This document shows, in pieces, positions 6,952 through 15,059 of a stretch of DNA of 41,912 nucleotides. The stretch covers positions 1 through 41,912 of the forward strand of contig CAZXLD010000044.1 in assembly GCA_964641965.1 (NCBI GenBank). The letters run 5' to 3'. A program made the translations under genes and the position numbers. The stretch is from JAJDFU01 sp964641965. GTDB taxonomy: Bacteria > Bacteroidota > Bacteroidia > Chitinophagales > Saprospiraceae. Position 1 is the stretch's first letter. Each line of letters begins with the position of its first letter. The notes beneath the pieces are model-generated. The model worked only from the letters and a program-made list of their open reading frames with translations, was not told where the DNA came from and did not search any database.

Positions 6952-9411
6952 TTAGGATCCACACATCAAGCAATCCGGATCATCCAGGTTGCAGACCTGA
7001 CTTTCTGTTGTTCCGTTGTCCGGAAGCCTATCCAACGCATCAGATGATGGGGTTGGCCCATTTTTGGATTCCCTGTTCTCTCCATCCCCCGTACCGCGCT
7101 TGTCTCCTTCCCCCTGTTTCAGGACGTCCGTCCGCTTTTGATGGTCAATCGTAAACTTAATCGGATCGGTAGCCGCTTTACTCCGCAAGTAATACATGCC
7201 AGTCTTCAGCCCCTTTTGCCAGGCATAAAAATGCATGGAGCTCAATTTGCTGAAATTGGGGTTTTCCATAAACAGGTTCATACTCTGACTCTGACAAATG
7301 AACGCCCCCCGATCTGCGGCCATGTCGATGATTACCCGCTGACTGATCTCATAGGAGGTTTTATACAAGTCTTTGATGTAGTCCGGAATACCTTCTATGT
7401 TCTTAACAGACCCATTAGCCGCCATTACCTGCTGTTTCATTTCCTCATTCCAGAGCCCCAAACCAATGAGGTCCTTGAGCAAATGCTTGTTCACCACGAT
7501 ATACTCTCCGCTCAAAGTACGACGGGTGTAAATATTGGAAGTATAGGGCTCGAAACATTCGTTATTACCCAGAATCTGGGAGGTACTGGCGGTAGGCATT
7601 GGCGCCAACAGAAGGCTATTCCGCAGGCCGTGCTTCACAATTTTCTTTTTCAAGCCCTTCCAATCCCACCGGTCGCTGGGTTGAACGCCCCACAGGTCGA
7701 ACTGCAACTCACCCGCACTGGCCGGAGATCCCGGGAAGGATTCATAATGCCCTTCCACCTTAGCGATTGCATTACTCTCGGTCAAAGCGGCAAAGTAGAT
7801 CGTCTCGAAAATATCCCGGTTTAACTGGCGGGCCTCTTCGCTGTCAAATGGGAAACGCATTTGAATAAAGGCATCTGCCAGCCCCTGCACTCCAATCCCT
7901 ACCGGGCGATGGCGCATATTTGAATTACGAGCCTCTGGAATGGGATAATAGTTTACATCGATTACCTTATTCAGGTTTCGGGTAACCACTCGGGCAATTT
8001 CAAAAAGCCGTTCAAAATCAAAGGTGCGGGTGTCTTCTTTGACCTGGACAAACTTGGCCAGGGAAATCGAAGCCAGATTACAAACGGCTACTTCATCCGG
8101 AGAGGTGTATTCCAGTATTTCCGTACACAGGTTGCTCGAGCGAATAGTACCCAGGTTTTTCTGGTTGCTTTTCCGGTTGGCAGCGTCCTTATATAAAATG
8201 TATGGGGTGCCAGTTTCGATTTGGCTCTCCAAAATGGCAAACCAGACCTCCTGCGCTTTAACTACTTTCCTTGCACGGCCTTCCTGCTCGTATTGATGAT
8301 AAAGTGCCTCAAATTCACCGCTATGGGCATCAAATAAACCTGGAGCTTCGTTTGGGTCAAACAAAGACCATTCCCCGTCTTCCTTAACACGTTGCATAAA
8401 CAGGTCCGGTATCCACATAGCATAGAAAAGATCGCGCGCACGCATTTCTTCTTTACCATGATTTTTCTTGAGTTCCAGAAACTCGAATATGTCTGCGTGC
8501 CATGGTTCCAGGTAGACTGCAAAAGCGCCTTTCCGTTTACCTCCCCCTTGATCGACATAACGGGCAGTATCGTTGTACACTTTGAGCATGGGAATGATCC
8601 CGTTGGAAGTACCTCCCGTACCTTTGATGTAGGACCCGGTGGCTCGTACATTGTGAATGCTCAGACCAATTCCGCCGGCAGATTGAGAGATCTTGGCGCA
8701 TCGGGAAAGGGTTTCAAAAATGCCGGAAATACTATCTTCCGTCATGCTCAATAAAAAACAGCTGGAAAGCTGTGGTTTCGGAGTACCAGCGTTAAATAGT
8801 GTGGGGGTAGCGTGGATGAACCACTTTTCTGACATCAGATTATAGGTTTCTACTGCGGCGTCGACATCCTCCCCGTGAATACCGATAGCAGCTCTTAGCA
8901 GCATGTGTTGTGGGCGCTCCACAATCTGGCCATCCATGCGTAGCAGATAGGATCGCTCTAGGGTTTTGAACCCGAAATAGTCAAAAGAATAATCGCGATC
9001 ATAAATGACGGCCGAATCCAGCAAGTCCCGATGCTTCCAGATCAATTGAAAAGTCTCCTCCCCAATTAACCCAGCATTTTCTCCGGTTTTAGGATCTACG
9101 TATTCATGCAGCGCCTTCATTGTCCGGGAGAAAGACTTGTCTGTGTTTTTATGCAGATTCGATACAGCAATGCGCGCAGCCAGCAAGGCATATTCGGGAT
9201 GGACAGTGGCCATGGTAGCCGCTGTTTCAGCAGCCAGGTTATCCAACTCCGTAGTAGTCACCCCGTCGTACAGCCCCAGGATTACCTTTTTGGCTATTGC
9301 AATGTGATCCACATAATCGGGATCTAGTCCGTAGCATAGCTTCTTGATTCGCGCGGTAATCTTGTCAAAACTGACATCCTCTTTCTTACCACTTCGCTTT
9401 ATGACTTGCAT
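6952..9411 (-). CDS. nrdA: Ribonucleoside-diphosphate reductase class Ia, alpha subunit
   Basis: Catalytic subunit that reduces ribonucleoside diphosphates to deoxy forms, using a thiyl radical generated from the NrdB tyrosyl radical. The N-terminal ~90 residues (MQVIKRSGKKEDVSFDKITARI...) are an ATP-cone, the allosteric activity site. The active-site cysteines appear in SSCFLLSM and in SSNLCTEILEYTSPDEVAVCNLASISL, the latter with the catalytic Cys-x-Glu. The C-terminal redox pair is CLMC just before the stop. The segment linking the barrel to the CLMC tail is long and low in complexity (KQGEGDKRGTGDGENRESK and onward). Cotranscribed with nrdB, which lies 43 bases upstream. GAGAAAG precedes the ATG. 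Confidence 0.97.
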   Translation of the reverse strand: MQVIKRSGKKEDVSFDKITARIKKLCYGLDPDYVDHIAIAKKVILGLYDGVTTTELDNLAAETAATMATVHPEYALLAARIAVSNLHKNTDKSFSRTMKALHEYVDPKTGENAGLIGEETFQLIWKHRDLLDSAVIYDRDYSFDYFGFKTLERSYLLRMDGQIVERPQHMLLRAAIGIHGEDVDAAVETYNLMSEKWFIHATPTLFNAGTPKPQLSSCFLLSMTEDSISGIFETLSRCAKISQSAGGIGLSIHNVRATGSYIKGTGGTSNGIIPMLKVYNDTARYVDQGGGKRKGAFAVYLEPWHADIFEFLELKKNHGKEEMRARDLFYAMWIPDLFMQRVKEDGEWSLFDPNEAPGLFDAHSGEFEALYHQYEQEGRARKVVKAQEVWFAILESQIETGTPYILYKDAANRKSNQKNLGTIRSSNLCTEILEYTSPDEVAVCNLASISLAKFVQVKEDTRTFDFERLFEIARVVTRNLNKVIDVNYYPIPEARNSNMRHRPVGIGVQGLADAFIQMRFPFDSEEARQLNRDIFETIYFAALTESNAIAKVEGHYESFPGSPASAGELQFDLWGVQPSDRWDWKGLKKKIVKHGLRNSLLLAPMPTASTSQILGNNECFEPYTSNIYTRRTLSGEYIVVNKHLLKDLIGLGLWNEEMKQQVMAANGSVKNIEGIPDYIKDLYKTSYEISQRVIIDMAADRGAFICQSQSMNLFMENPNFSKLSSMHFYAWQKGLKTGMYYLRSKAATDPIKFTIDHQKRTDVLKQGEGDKRGTGDGENRESKNGPTPSSDALDRLPDNGTTESQVCNLDDPDCLMCGS

Positions 9412-9454
9412 ATTCTTTCTCTTTTTTACTTGCTCAAATCCTCAATTAACAATC

Positions 9455-10432
9455 CTAAAAATCTTCATCCAGCGAAAAGACCTGTTTGTCCCGGTCGGCC
9501 ATCACCCCACTCTTTTGGTAATCGCCCACGCGCTTTTCGAAAAAGTTAGTCTTTCCTTGCAGGCTGATCATATCCATCCAGGGGAATGGATTTTCGACAC
9601 CAAATTCCTTTTCCTGACCCAAGGCCACCAGCAAACGGTCTGCCACAAACTCAATGTATTGACACATCAGCTCGGCATTCATCCCGATCAGGTTAACGGG
9701 TAAGGCATCCGAGACAAATTCTTTTTCGATGGCCACGGCATCATTGATGATCTTTTGGACGGTGCCTTCGGGAAGCTTACGTTCCAGATGCTCATTGTAG
9801 AGCAGGCACGCAAAGTCGCAATGCAGCCCCTCGTCTCTACTGATCAGTTCATTGCTGAAGCTTAGGCCAGGCATCAGACCCCGTTTTTTCAACCAAAAAA
9901 TGGAACAAAAGGAACCCGAAAAGAAAATTCCTTCTACTGCAGCAAAGGCGACCAAACGTTCTGCGAAAGATCCATTTTCGATCCAGCGCAAAGCCCAGTC
10001 TGCCTTTTTCTTCACGCAATCCATGTGCTCAATAGCAGTAAAGAGATAGTTCTTTTCTGCAACATCCTTGATGTAGGTATCAATGAGGAGAGAATACGTT
10101 TCCGAATGGATATTTTCCATCATGATCTGGAAGCCGTAGAAGAATTTTGCCTCAGTGTATTGCACCTCGTTTACAAAATTTTCTGCCAGATTCTCATTTA
10201 CAATGCCATCGCTGGCAGCAAAAAACGCCAGGACGTGCTTGATAAAATGGCGTTCATCGTCATTTAGCTTGTGGCTCCAATCTTGCAGGTCGCTACTCAG
10301 GTCAATCTCCTCAGCAGTCCAAAAGCTAGCTTCCTGTTTTTTGTAAAATGCCCATATATCATCGTGTTGGATCGGAAAGAGTACAAACCGGTTGGGGTTT
10401 TCACTTAAAATGGGCTCGGTAAATGCAGACAT
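9455..10432 (-). CDS. nrdB: Ribonucleoside-diphosphate reductase class Ia, beta subunit
   Basis: Small subunit carrying the di-iron centre and stable tyrosyl radical; works with NrdA. Counting from the ATG at 10432, the iron ligands are Asp75, Glu106, His109, Glu167, Glu201 and His204, and the radical Tyr is Tyr113 (motif ENIHSETYSLL). The spacing from the second Glu to the third is nearer the eukaryotic R2 type than that of E. coli NrdB. A TTG two codons earlier opens the frame at 10438, but the ATG is the natural start. Order is nrdB then nrdA. The 380-base region upstream holds four DnaA boxes and the element shared with nrdJ, so regulation is probably at this promoter. Confidence 0.97.
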   Translation of the reverse strand: MSAFTEPILSENPNRFVLFPIQHDDIWAFYKKQEASFWTAEEIDLSSDLQDWSHKLNDDERHFIKHVLAFFAASDGIVNENLAENFVNEVQYTEAKFFYGFQIMMENIHSETYSLLIDTYIKDVAEKNYLFTAIEHMDCVKKKADWALRWIENGSFAERLVAFAAVEGIFFSGSFCSIFWLKKRGLMPGLSFSNELISRDEGLHCDFACLLYNEHLERKLPEGTVQKIINDAVAIEKEFVSDALPVNLIGMNAELMCQYIEFVADRLLVALGQEKEFGVENPFPWMDMISLQGKTNFFEKRVGDYQKSGVMADRDKQVFSLDEDF

Positions 10433-10634
10433 AATCAAAGTTTTCTCGTTAAACGCTACGTTCTAAACCATCCAACAAGCGGGTTGGCGGCCAACTGTTA
10501 CTCCAGGCTTGTCTCAAGGGCGCGACTTAGGCAGAAAAAGGCTTTCCATATCGAAAAGCCCGTTTCATTAATGTAAATCCTAAGTTTAGAATTAACTCCA
10601 ATTTAGGAGGCTTGAAAAAAAGAGGACGCCATAT

Positions 10635-10655
10635 TTTTCCACAATTTGTGGATAA
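10635..10655. promoter_or_regulatory. Palindrome CACAATTTGTG with two overlapping DnaA boxes
   Basis: CCACAATTTGTGG (10639-10651) is a perfect palindrome around one central base. It combines a relaxed DnaA box TTTTCCACA (10635-10643) and a perfect inverse box TGTGGATAA (10647-10655). The 16 bases 10635-10650 recur exactly upstream of nrdJ at 33516-33531. It is 203-223 bases upstream of nrdB. Confidence 0.65.
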
Positions 10656-10700
10656 AATACACAAGTGCCTAAAAACCAATGATTAAAAAGAAGCGAAAAG

Positions 10701-10721
10701 GTTATCCACACTGTGGATAAC
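10701..10721. promoter_or_regulatory. Inverted pair of perfect DnaA boxes
   Basis: TTATCCACA (10702-10710) and TGTGGATAA (10712-10720), separated by one C, form a 21-base palindrome extended by a G-C pair at each end. Both match the strict DnaA consensus TTATNCACA. It lies about 270-290 bases upstream of nrdB. In E. coli nrdAB is also controlled by DnaA boxes in its promoter (established there). Confidence 0.7.
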
Positions 10722-10814
10722 TAGAAGTGCAAACAAAACCTACTTTATCAACTATATGCGTATGCTACGTATTGCCATGGGGAAAGTCGTCTTGAAACAG
10801 GATCAACCCAAGGT

Positions 10815-11765
10815 CTAAAAGAGGCGTTTTCGAACAAAATAGTAGCCCATCGCTATCGTCAAAATGATCGCAAATCCCAGCACGATCACCATTGCATAGG
10901 ACTCTTCCTGAAACGGTAGAGGGACATTCATACCATAGATACTTGCAACCAGGGTAGGCACGGAAAGAAAAATAGTGACCAATGTTAGCCTGTGAATGGT
11001 CACATTTAGGTTATTGGAAATGATAGACGCGTAGGCATCCATGGTGCCACTCAGGATATTGCTGTAGACGTTAGCCATTTCCAGGGCCTGGCCATTGTCA
11101 ATGATGATATCTTCAAAAAGGTCCACTTTGTCTTCATCCTCACGGATTTGTAGGTAATCCACCCGTTTCATTTTCAACTGGAGTAATTCATTAGACCGCA
11201 AGGCATTCACGAAATAGACTAAGGACTTTTCAATGCCAAGCAGATCACGCAGCTCTTTATTCTTACTGGAACTATACAACTCTTTCTCAATATGGTTACG
11301 ACGGGTATTTATATTTTTCAGACAAGCCAAAAACCGGAAAACGGTTTGCTCCATAATCTGAAGGATGAACTGGGTATGATCTGCCGGATTGAAATTTTTA
11401 ATGCGCTCCTCCAAAAACAATTCTACAACCGGATTATCGAAAGCCGTAATCGTTATCAAATGATCGGGGGTCAGGATGATTCCAATAGGAACCGTAATAT
11501 AAAGGGCATCTTCAGTATGTTCTGATTCGGTATTGAGTACCGGGGCATTGACCACAATCAGACGTACATCTTCCTCCCTTTCATACCGGGAGCGTTCCTC
11601 CAGGTCAAGCGAATCCGTAAAGAAGTCCAGCGGTACATCGAACCGATTGGCAGCCTCTTCCAACTCCTCCTGACTAAAAGGAGAGGATATGTTTACCCAG
11701 CAGCCCAGTTCCGGCTCCTCCAATTGCACGAGGCGACCCTCCTTTTTAGCGTAGTAATGAGTCAT
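10815..11765 (-). CDS. corA: CorA-family magnesium/divalent cation transporter
   Basis: Homopentameric inner-membrane channel for Mg2+ (or Co2+/Ni2+). The large cytoplasmic domain (residues 1 to about 250) includes long charged helices (RRNHIEKELYSSSKNKELRD). Two transmembrane helices close the protein, and the first ends in the selectivity motif YGMN at about residues 277-280. The basic C-terminal tail (FVRKRLF) is typical. At 316 residues it is normal for CorA. It lies 103 bases after xseA on the same strand and may share its transcript. A second, divergent CorA paralogue is at 18824-19888. Confidence 0.93.
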   Translation of the reverse strand: MTHYYAKKEGRLVQLEEPELGCWVNISSPFSQEELEEAANRFDVPLDFFTDSLDLEERSRYEREEDVRLIVVNAPVLNTESEHTEDALYITVPIGIILTPDHLITITAFDNPVVELFLEERIKNFNPADHTQFILQIMEQTVFRFLACLKNINTRRNHIEKELYSSSKNKELRDLLGIEKSLVYFVNALRSNELLQLKMKRVDYLQIREDEDKVDLFEDIIIDNGQALEMANVYSNILSGTMDAYASIISNNLNVTIHRLTLVTIFLSVPTLVASIYGMNVPLPFQEESYAMVIVLGFAIILTIAMGYYFVRKRLF

Positions 11766-11868
11766 AACGCAAATTCGCCGCTAGGTAATTTCGGAATGCC
11801 AACAAACATACAATAATGATGGGATTCGAATAGGCAATCAGGGGATTGTTCGAACGTGCTGATCCGCT

Positions 11869-13110
11869 TCAGGATTCATCCTTGGGTAATACCCGGACCT
11901 TGAAAAGGCCATCCTTTAATCGAACATCCAACTCGTCGAACGGCTGCACTTCAGTTGCAGACCGGAGCCACTCTCCTTTCGCCAGCAACAGGGCAAACCC
12001 TTTTTCCAAGGCCGCAGAAGGTCGCAAGTTGCCCAGCTCCTTTTCCCATTGTAAAAGGTTCAGTTCTTGCGCCTGGAATTGCTTTTGCGCAAAACGTCTG
12101 GTCCGCTCACGGATGAACTGGAGCATCCGATCCGAATCCCGTATCTGATGTTGTCCGGCTTGCAAGGTCTCTAATTTCAATTGGTTCAGTTCCTGACGAT
12201 TCCATTCCAGTTGCCGGCTTACCCACTTTTGGACTTGTCCTTTCAATTGGAGGAGCTGGTGCTCCAGGTTCAAACTACATTCTACCAAAAATTCGGCAAC
12301 GGCCGTTGGTGTCTTAAAGGAGGAATGGGCCACGCCATCTGCTAATGACCGATCAATCTCATGCCCGATCCCCGTGAAGACCGGCAGAGGAAAATTTGCG
12401 ATCGCCTTGCACAGGTCTATCTGATCAAAGACCGAAAGATCCAATCTCGAACCGCCTCCTCGAATGAGTACCACGGCATCAAATTCCGGTTTGCGAGCCC
12501 CAATGCTGGCCAGCTGCTGTACCATTTCCGGTACGGCTTGCTCTCCTTGCATTGCGGCCGGAAAAAGGGAAACAGCATAGTGGTATCCGTAAGGGTTGGC
12601 AACTAATTGATTCTGGAAATCGGCCCACCCGGCGGCCGTGGGCGAGCTAATAACAGCCAATCGCTGAAGGACAACAGGCAATACAAGCTTGGCATTTTTA
12701 TCCAGAATACCTAAAGCTTGTAGTTGGTTGAGGGCCTCCAATCGCTGTTGTTCCAATTGACCAAGAGTGAAAGCCGGATCCACATCCTCAATCTGAAGCT
12801 TCAATCCATAACGCTCGTGAAAACTGACCCGAACCCATAACTTTACTTCCCTACCTTTTTGGAGCAGACGATCCACCTGAATTCCGGGCTTGCGCTCCAA
12901 TTGTCGAAATTGGTTGGCCCAAAGAACCGCGGCCGACTGGGCCACAATTGCCCCTGAGGTTTCTTTCTGCACCAATTCAAAGTAGCGATGTCGTCGGGAC
13001 TCTTGTGCTTGTGCAATTTCAGCCTTAATCCAAATGGGTTCAGGAAAATTGAGTGCCATTACCTGCTTAAGATGCAGGTTCAGATCAAGTAAACTATAGA
13101 TCTCAGCCAT
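11869..13110 (-). CDS. xseA: Exodeoxyribonuclease VII large subunit
   Basis: Catalytic subunit of ExoVII, which degrades single-stranded DNA from both ends. Residues 1-100 form the OB-fold DNA-binding domain (YSLLDLNLHLKQVM...IWIKAEIAQAQE). The catalytic domain shows RLAVISSPTAAGWADFQNQL, the Gly-rich DAVVLIRGGGSRLDLSVFD and the GIGHEIDRSLADGVAHSSFKTPTAVAEFL block, all family hallmarks. The C-terminal part is a long coiled coil followed by a small beta domain (ALEKGFALL...). Length 413 fits the family. The small subunit xseB, often adjacent, is not visible in this window. Confidence 0.95.
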   Translation of the reverse strand: MAEIYSLLDLNLHLKQVMALNFPEPIWIKAEIAQAQESRRHRYFELVQKETSGAIVAQSAAVLWANQFRQLERKPGIQVDRLLQKGREVKLWVRVSFHERYGLKLQIEDVDPAFTLGQLEQQRLEALNQLQALGILDKNAKLVLPVVLQRLAVISSPTAAGWADFQNQLVANPYGYHYAVSLFPAAMQGEQAVPEMVQQLASIGARKPEFDAVVLIRGGGSRLDLSVFDQIDLCKAIANFPLPVFTGIGHEIDRSLADGVAHSSFKTPTAVAEFLVECSLNLEHQLLQLKGQVQKWVSRQLEWNRQELNQLKLETLQAGQHQIRDSDRMLQFIRERTRRFAQKQFQAQELNLLQWEKELGNLRPSAALEKGFALLLAKGEWLRSATEVQPFDELDVRLKDGLFKVRVLPKDES

Positions 13111-13211
13111 ATGGAATAGGCAATATTTCGATGGAAACCAAGCACAGGTTAAGGCCCTGGCCTATCGGTGGTGGGTCAACTCAGTCCACTAAGGCAATGG
13201 ATCTGGAGTCA

Positions 13212-14336
13212 TCAAAACACCATCAGAGCAGTGCTACCGGATTGGTACTTAAAATAGAGCCGGAGGCGTACCACATAGCGATGCCCTGCAATGAGTTTCA
13301 TTATGATCTTGGAATTGAAGTCAGTGCCACTGTCGTCGTCGCCCAACCGATAGCGTAGCTTCTCTCCTTCTTCCTCAAACAATACCATGACCGTATCCAT
13401 TTCTCCAAAGGTTTGAATAGTAAAAGTGCGGGTTTCATCCGGTATAAAAAGAAAATCTCGCTGGTCGCTAGGCTCCAGGTCCAATATCTTAGACTGCATG
13501 GGTTGAAGTTGATCCATGCCTTCTTCTTCCAAGGGCGGGTAAAAGTGACTGACCCAAATTTTATCCCGCTCCGAAAGACCGGCTTCCGGAAACAAACCTT
13601 CTTTCTGATAAATTGCCGGTGAGGTGATCATCCCCGATTCAAATGGATAGTGCATAATGGAATCAGGATCCCAATTGGACCCTTGAATCGTATCTGGATC
13701 CAACTTTTTTAGAATGTTGTGATAGGTCATGGACTCCGACCAATAGTTTGGATAACCAGCCAGCTTAGCGTATACCGCCTTTTCATCCCATACGATTCCA
13801 GAGAAAGGATTCTGGTGTTCATGCGGGAACCCCAACGTATGGCCAATCTCATGCAGAGCGGTATCCATACCATCACGAGATTTGGAAATATCCCAGCCAA
13901 AATTCATCGTTCGGTCATTGGTAGGGATACTGAGCACATCCCGGCCGATGTAAGACCAAGCACCGTCGCCATCCAGAAAACCAATCCGAATCTCAGCTTC
14001 CTCCCGATTGTCCACTTCCTCGAAGGTAAGGCCAATACCGATCTCCTTCCAGGTTTTAAAGGCTTTCCGAACAATATCCTTTTCTGCTTCTGTTCCTTTC
14101 CAGGTTCGTTTTATTTCTTCAGTTCCACGGTATAGCAAAGAGAAGTCCCGGTCTTCGTCAAAAAAATAATACCGTAGCTGAGTCCCGTTGACCCACTTTT
14201 TCTCGTTAACTGTAATCAGACTGACCCGCCTTGGATTGAATCCGGCAGGGAATTCACGAGGTTTTGGAATTGGAGCACTACAATAATGGATGGAAGGAGC
14301 CGTAGTGGCTGGAGTGGGAGGATTATTCTGGGCCAT
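13212..14336 (-). CDS. Astacin-like (M12A) zinc metalloprotease with C-terminal beta domain
   Basis: The zinc motif HEIGHTLGFPHEH has ligands His162, His166 and His172 and catalytic Glu163; the Met-turn SIMHY (Met228, Tyr230) is the astacin type. The substrate-cleft region DGAWSYIGRDV is also astacin-like. Residues from about 290 to 374 (FTIQTFGEMDTVMVLFEE..DDDSG..YVVRLRLYF..SGSTALMV) resemble a pre-peptidase C-terminal (PPC) beta domain. There is no signal peptide or prodomain: the N-terminus is polar and Pro-rich (MAQNNPPTPATTAPS). So export route and activation are unclear, or the enzyme acts inside or on lysis. It is single, with its 3' end 101 bases upstream of the xseA start. Confidence 0.88.
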   Translation of the reverse strand: MAQNNPPTPATTAPSIHYCSAPIPKPREFPAGFNPRRVSLITVNEKKWVNGTQLRYYFFDEDRDFSLLYRGTEEIKRTWKGTEAEKDIVRKAFKTWKEIGIGLTFEEVDNREEAEIRIGFLDGDGAWSYIGRDVLSIPTNDRTMNFGWDISKSRDGMDTALHEIGHTLGFPHEHQNPFSGIVWDEKAVYAKLAGYPNYWSESMTYHNILKKLDPDTIQGSNWDPDSIMHYPFESGMITSPAIYQKEGLFPEAGLSERDKIWVSHFYPPLEEEGMDQLQPMQSKILDLEPSDQRDFLFIPDETRTFTIQTFGEMDTVMVLFEEEGEKLRYRLGDDDSGTDFNSKIIMKLIAGHRYVVRLRLYFKYQSGSTALMVF

Positions 14337-15059
14337 GGTGTCTTATTTTCAACAGCATATTTACAAAAAAGCCGAAACACCTAATCTATGGATTCCTGCC
14401 TATTTAAAAGCATGGAGCAGTACATTGCCAATTTTAAATAAGCAGAACACTGCCCTATGCAATAGATCGTCCAGAATATCTTGCGCTTCATTGCCTCGTC
14501 CACCAGTCCGGTTTCAAGGAGGTAAAGGCCTGAAAAAACAGATCCCGGCCCAAGGGCCGGGATCCAAAAGATTCACCAAATCCTTATCCAAGCGGATGAA
14601 GGATTCGATAAACCCGAATTTCTTTGCAAGAAATAAGACAGCAAACACCAAAAATGGTTTTATCCAATGGCGAAGGCTGTCCTGTGAAAAGGACTAGCCT
14701 AGTAATTTAAAGCCGCTCTTCCAAATCCAAATAAAGCTATAAACCTTTAAATATAGGGCTTTTAGCCTGTTTCATCAAAAAATTGCCTTTTTTTCATATT
14801 TCTGTAAAATCCAATCTGCATCTTTCAAGTTACAACATACGAATCTGCTAAAATTGCCAACTGGATCGACTTATACCTGTTTATGCTGCCTTTATTGGAT
14901 TTATTCAAGCCTGTGTAAACCGGCTTGCGATTTTTTTAAATCTTTTTTCGAAAATTATGCCCGCTGGATTTAAACGTTCAAGCTCGCTCCAAATCCAAAG
15001 GCCTTGGTAGGTTTTTCATTTGATTTGCCCAAACCAGTATGTTCACGCCTGAAAGAAGC
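14337..15059. other. Long divergent intergenic region
   Basis: About 720 bases separate two oppositely oriented metalloprotease genes and should hold both promoters. The plus-strand frame over 14290-14697 looks like non-coding sequence. The clearest element is a perfect hairpin at 14541-14564 (listed separately). The part from about 14740 to 14990 is AT-rich with several T-runs. I could not place a confident TAnnTTTG promoter. Confidence 0.5.
14529..14564 (-). terminator. Orphan terminator-like hairpin
   Basis: GATCCCGGCCC (14541-14551) pairs perfectly with GGGCCGGGATC (14554-14564), effectively a 10-bp stem with a CAAG loop. On the minus strand it is followed by TGTTTTTT, which is terminator-like. 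No minus-strand gene is recognised upstream of it, so a short untranslated transcript is possible. Confidence 0.55.

Larger units (their letters stand above)
10433..10814 (-). promoter_or_regulatory. nrdBA upstream region
   Basis: This 382-base gene-free stretch lies between the 3' end of corA and the nrdB start. Its middle (10620-10725) contains the DnaA boxes listed separately. The half nearer nrdB is less AT-rich and shows no clear TAnnTTTG promoter in my reading. The half nearer corA shows nothing definite and no obvious corA terminator. Confidence 0.6.

Noticed and set aside
7138..7824. Long plus-strand frame (228 codons) opposite nrdA
   Set aside because: It is antisense to a highly conserved gene and its residues mirror the nrdA codons; no domain or SD.
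10620..10725. A chromosomal replication origin
   Set aside because: DnaA boxes are present, but there is no dnaA, dnaN, gidA or similar gene nearby and no clear AT-rich unwinding array; the position in the nrdBA promoter fits gene control better. A GC-skew plot of the whole chromosome would settle it.
14290..14697. Plus-strand 135-residue open frame
   Set aside because: It starts inside the astacin-like gene on the other strand, has no SD or domain, and its translation is not protein-like.
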